Shown: piece by piece, positions 6,318 to 7,433 of the stretch
How the letters are laid out: every line of letters begins with the position of its first letter
Position numbering within the stretch: position 1 is the stretch's first letter
Assembly: GCA_020859645.1 (NCBI GenBank)
Contig: JAJBVU010000142.1
Span: forward strand, 1-7,433
Reading direction: 5' to 3'
DNA: 7,433 nt
Source: Eubacterium sp.
GTDB lineage: Bacteria; Bacillota; Clostridia; Lachnospirales; CAG-274
The notes under the pieces: generated by a model
The model's database searches: none
What the model was told of the DNA's origin: nothing
Seen by the model: the letters and a program-made list of their open reading frames with translations, nothing else
Program-made: the position numbers and the translations under genes

Positions 6318-6352
6318 AAACCCATCGTCATTTTCGGCGGTGGGTTTTTCTT
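6318..6352 (+). terminator. intrinsic terminator of the butyrate operon
   Basis: AAACCCATCGTC (6318-6329) pairs with GGCGGTGGGTTT (6336-6347) to make a 12-bp stem with two G-U pairs and a 6-nt loop, then a T-rich run (6345-6352). It lies 20 nt after the thlA stop and should separate the operon from the next gene. Confidence 0.93.
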
Positions 6353-6380
6353 GTGAATAAAAATATTTTTGAATTTTTTA

Positions 6381-6409
6381 TTGATATTTTGGCTGTTTTA
6401 TTTTATAAT
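6381..6409 (+). promoter_or_regulatory. sigma-A-type promoter for the secreted stalk-domain protein
   Basis: TTGATA (6381-6386, 5 of 6 matches) is followed after 17 bp by a perfect TATAAT (6404-6409). The predicted start near 6416 gives a leader of about 54 nt. It follows the operon terminator, so the downstream gene is an independent unit. Confidence 0.82.
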
Positions 6410-6469
6410 GGTAATAAACAAAGATATTTTACAGTATAAACATATAAAACCAAAAAGGAGCAGCTAAAA

Positions 6470-7433
6470 ATGAAATTACACGTAAAATCTGTATTTATAC
6501 AAATGAAAAAAGCCGGCTTAAGAACATTGCTTACAGCCTTTACGATTACGGGCATAATGTGTCCCGCTTTGGTTTTCGCAGCCGACGCAAGCGAATTGGC
6601 TGTCAGCTATGTCAGCAGCAATTACACCACAAGCAATATTCAAGAAGGCAGCAGCTTCACAGTTATGCTCAACGGAGTGGACGTTACAGACAGCTTCAGC
6701 AACACTGTTAAGGTCACAACAGACGGCAGAACATTAATACCTCTCAGAGATTTGGGAAATATTCTCGGAGCAGATGTTGACTGGGACAGCCGAAAGGTCG
6801 CCATTTTGACAAAGGACTCTGTAACCATAGAAGTTCCCATCGGTTCTACGGTTTTGTTTATTAACGGTCAGCAGGAGAATATTGATGCCGAAGGCACTCA
6901 AGCCGTTATTGCAGACAGCTATACCTACCTTCCCTTAAGAGCCGTCAGCGAAGCTCTCGGAGCTGCAGTCGAATATGAAGCAGGCACAAAGACAATCTAC
7001 CTGACGACCGATGGCACAGCAACCCCATCAACAGAACTCAAAACCAACGCCCCCGAAAAGACAGCAGAGCAGCTCGCTTTCGATCAAGAGTATCCTACGG
7101 GAGCAGTCTTGGGCTATGATGCTAATAACGGACCTAATCCCGGCGAAGCATATTATACATCGTGGTATAAATATACTTCAATGGCAAAGGCTGCAGGTTT
7201 AACAGATGAACAAATTAACTATAATTTACAATACATACATCTCAACCCCTATAACAATGACTCCGTAATAGCCACAACTGAGCAAGCTCAGTATTATGAT
7301 GATGTAATTCAGAATGCCCCTAACTCTTATATGCCTTCATGGAGCGGAACATTTAAAGGTGAAATGTATGAATGTTGGCAGTGGTCCGGTGTAGATTGGG
7401 GTTATGCCGGGGAATCATATGCAGGTCTTACAG
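6470..7433 (+). CDS. secreted protein with copper amine oxidase N-terminal-like (stalk) domain, partial at 3' end
   Basis: The frame is open from an ATG at 6470 to the window edge, giving 321 residues with no stop reached. AAGGAG (6455-6460) lies 9 nt upstream and supports this start over an in-frame M12. A signal peptide is clear: basic residues up to R18, a hydrophobic core about 19-36, and a likely cleavage after VFA (35-37). Residues about 64-180 match the copper amine oxidase N-terminal-like family (PF07833 type), with twin blocks DGRTLIPLRDLGNILGA (85-101) and YLPLRAVSEALGA (153-165). Despite the name, these domains in Firmicutes are usually surface modules with no oxidase activity. A Thr/Pro-containing linker (about 180-200) follows, then an aromatic- and Asn-rich region (205-321, with YYTSWYKY and a single Cys at 302) that I do not recognise. 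The protein is probably cell-surface or exported. Its own promoter and upstream terminator argue against a role in butyrate synthesis. Confidence 0.88.
   Translation, partial: MKLHVKSVFIQMKKAGLRTLLTAFTITGIMCPALVFAADASELAVSYVSSNYTTSNIQEGSSFTVMLNGVDVTDSFSNTVKVTTDGRTLIPLRDLGNILGADVDWDSRKVAILTKDSVTIEVPIGSTVLFINGQQENIDAEGTQAVIADSYTYLPLRAVSEALGAAVEYEAGTKTIYLTTDGTATPSTELKTNAPEKTAEQLAFDQEYPTGAVLGYDANNGPNPGEAYYTSWYKYTSMAKAAGLTDEQINYNLQYIHLNPYNNDSVIATTEQAQYYDDVIQNAPNSYMPSWSGTFKGEMYECWQWSGVDWGYAGESYAGLT

Noticed and set aside
6551..6562. Lipoprotein signal (Cys at residue 31 of the last protein)
   Set aside because: The residues before the Cys (G-I-M) do not form a lipobox. An ordinary signal-peptidase I site after VFA fits better.

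Overview
The window carries a complete central butyrate-synthesis gene cluster of an anaerobic Firmicute, followed by the start of an unrelated secreted-protein gene. The likely host is a butyrate-forming member of Clostridia, possibly a gut Oscillospiraceae or Lachnospiraceae type. I infer this from the gene set, strong GGAGG ribosome binding sites, AT-rich intergenic DNA, consensus sigma-A promoters and frequent AGA arginine codons. I cannot name a genus.

Layout, all on the + strand: a possible C-terminal tail of an upstream gene (to about 70); promoter; crt (147-920); hbd (973-1818); a 264-nt gap with its own predicted promoter, a palindrome at the predicted start site, AT-rich repeats and a GC-rich hairpin cluster; bcd (2083-3237); etfB (3258-4040); etfA (4058-5074); thlA (5116-6297); a strong intrinsic terminator (6318-6352); a new promoter (6381-6409); and a secreted copper-amine-oxidase-N-like ('stalk' domain) protein from 6470 that runs off the end of the window.

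Together the six genes convert two acetyl-CoA to butyryl-CoA. ThlA condenses them to acetoacetyl-CoA, Hbd reduces this to 3-hydroxybutyryl-CoA, Crt dehydrates it to crotonyl-CoA, and Bcd with EtfAB reduces it to butyryl-CoA. In related Clostridia the last step is coupled to ferredoxin reduction by electron bifurcation. No gene for the final step to butyrate (but, or ptb-buk) is present, nor any Rnf or hydrogenase gene. All key catalytic residues I checked are intact. The order crt-hbd-bcd-etfB-etfA-thlA differs from crt-bcd-etfB-etfA-hbd with a detached thlA, as known from Clostridium acetobutylicum.

The enzymes are ordinary members of known families. The part least explained by known features is the hbd-bcd gap, which looks like a separately promoted, structured mRNA leader that could set Bcd-Etf-Thl expression apart from Crt-Hbd. 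The C-terminal part of the last protein is also unrecognised. I found no tRNA, rRNA, CRISPR array, insertion sequence or convincing Rex operator.
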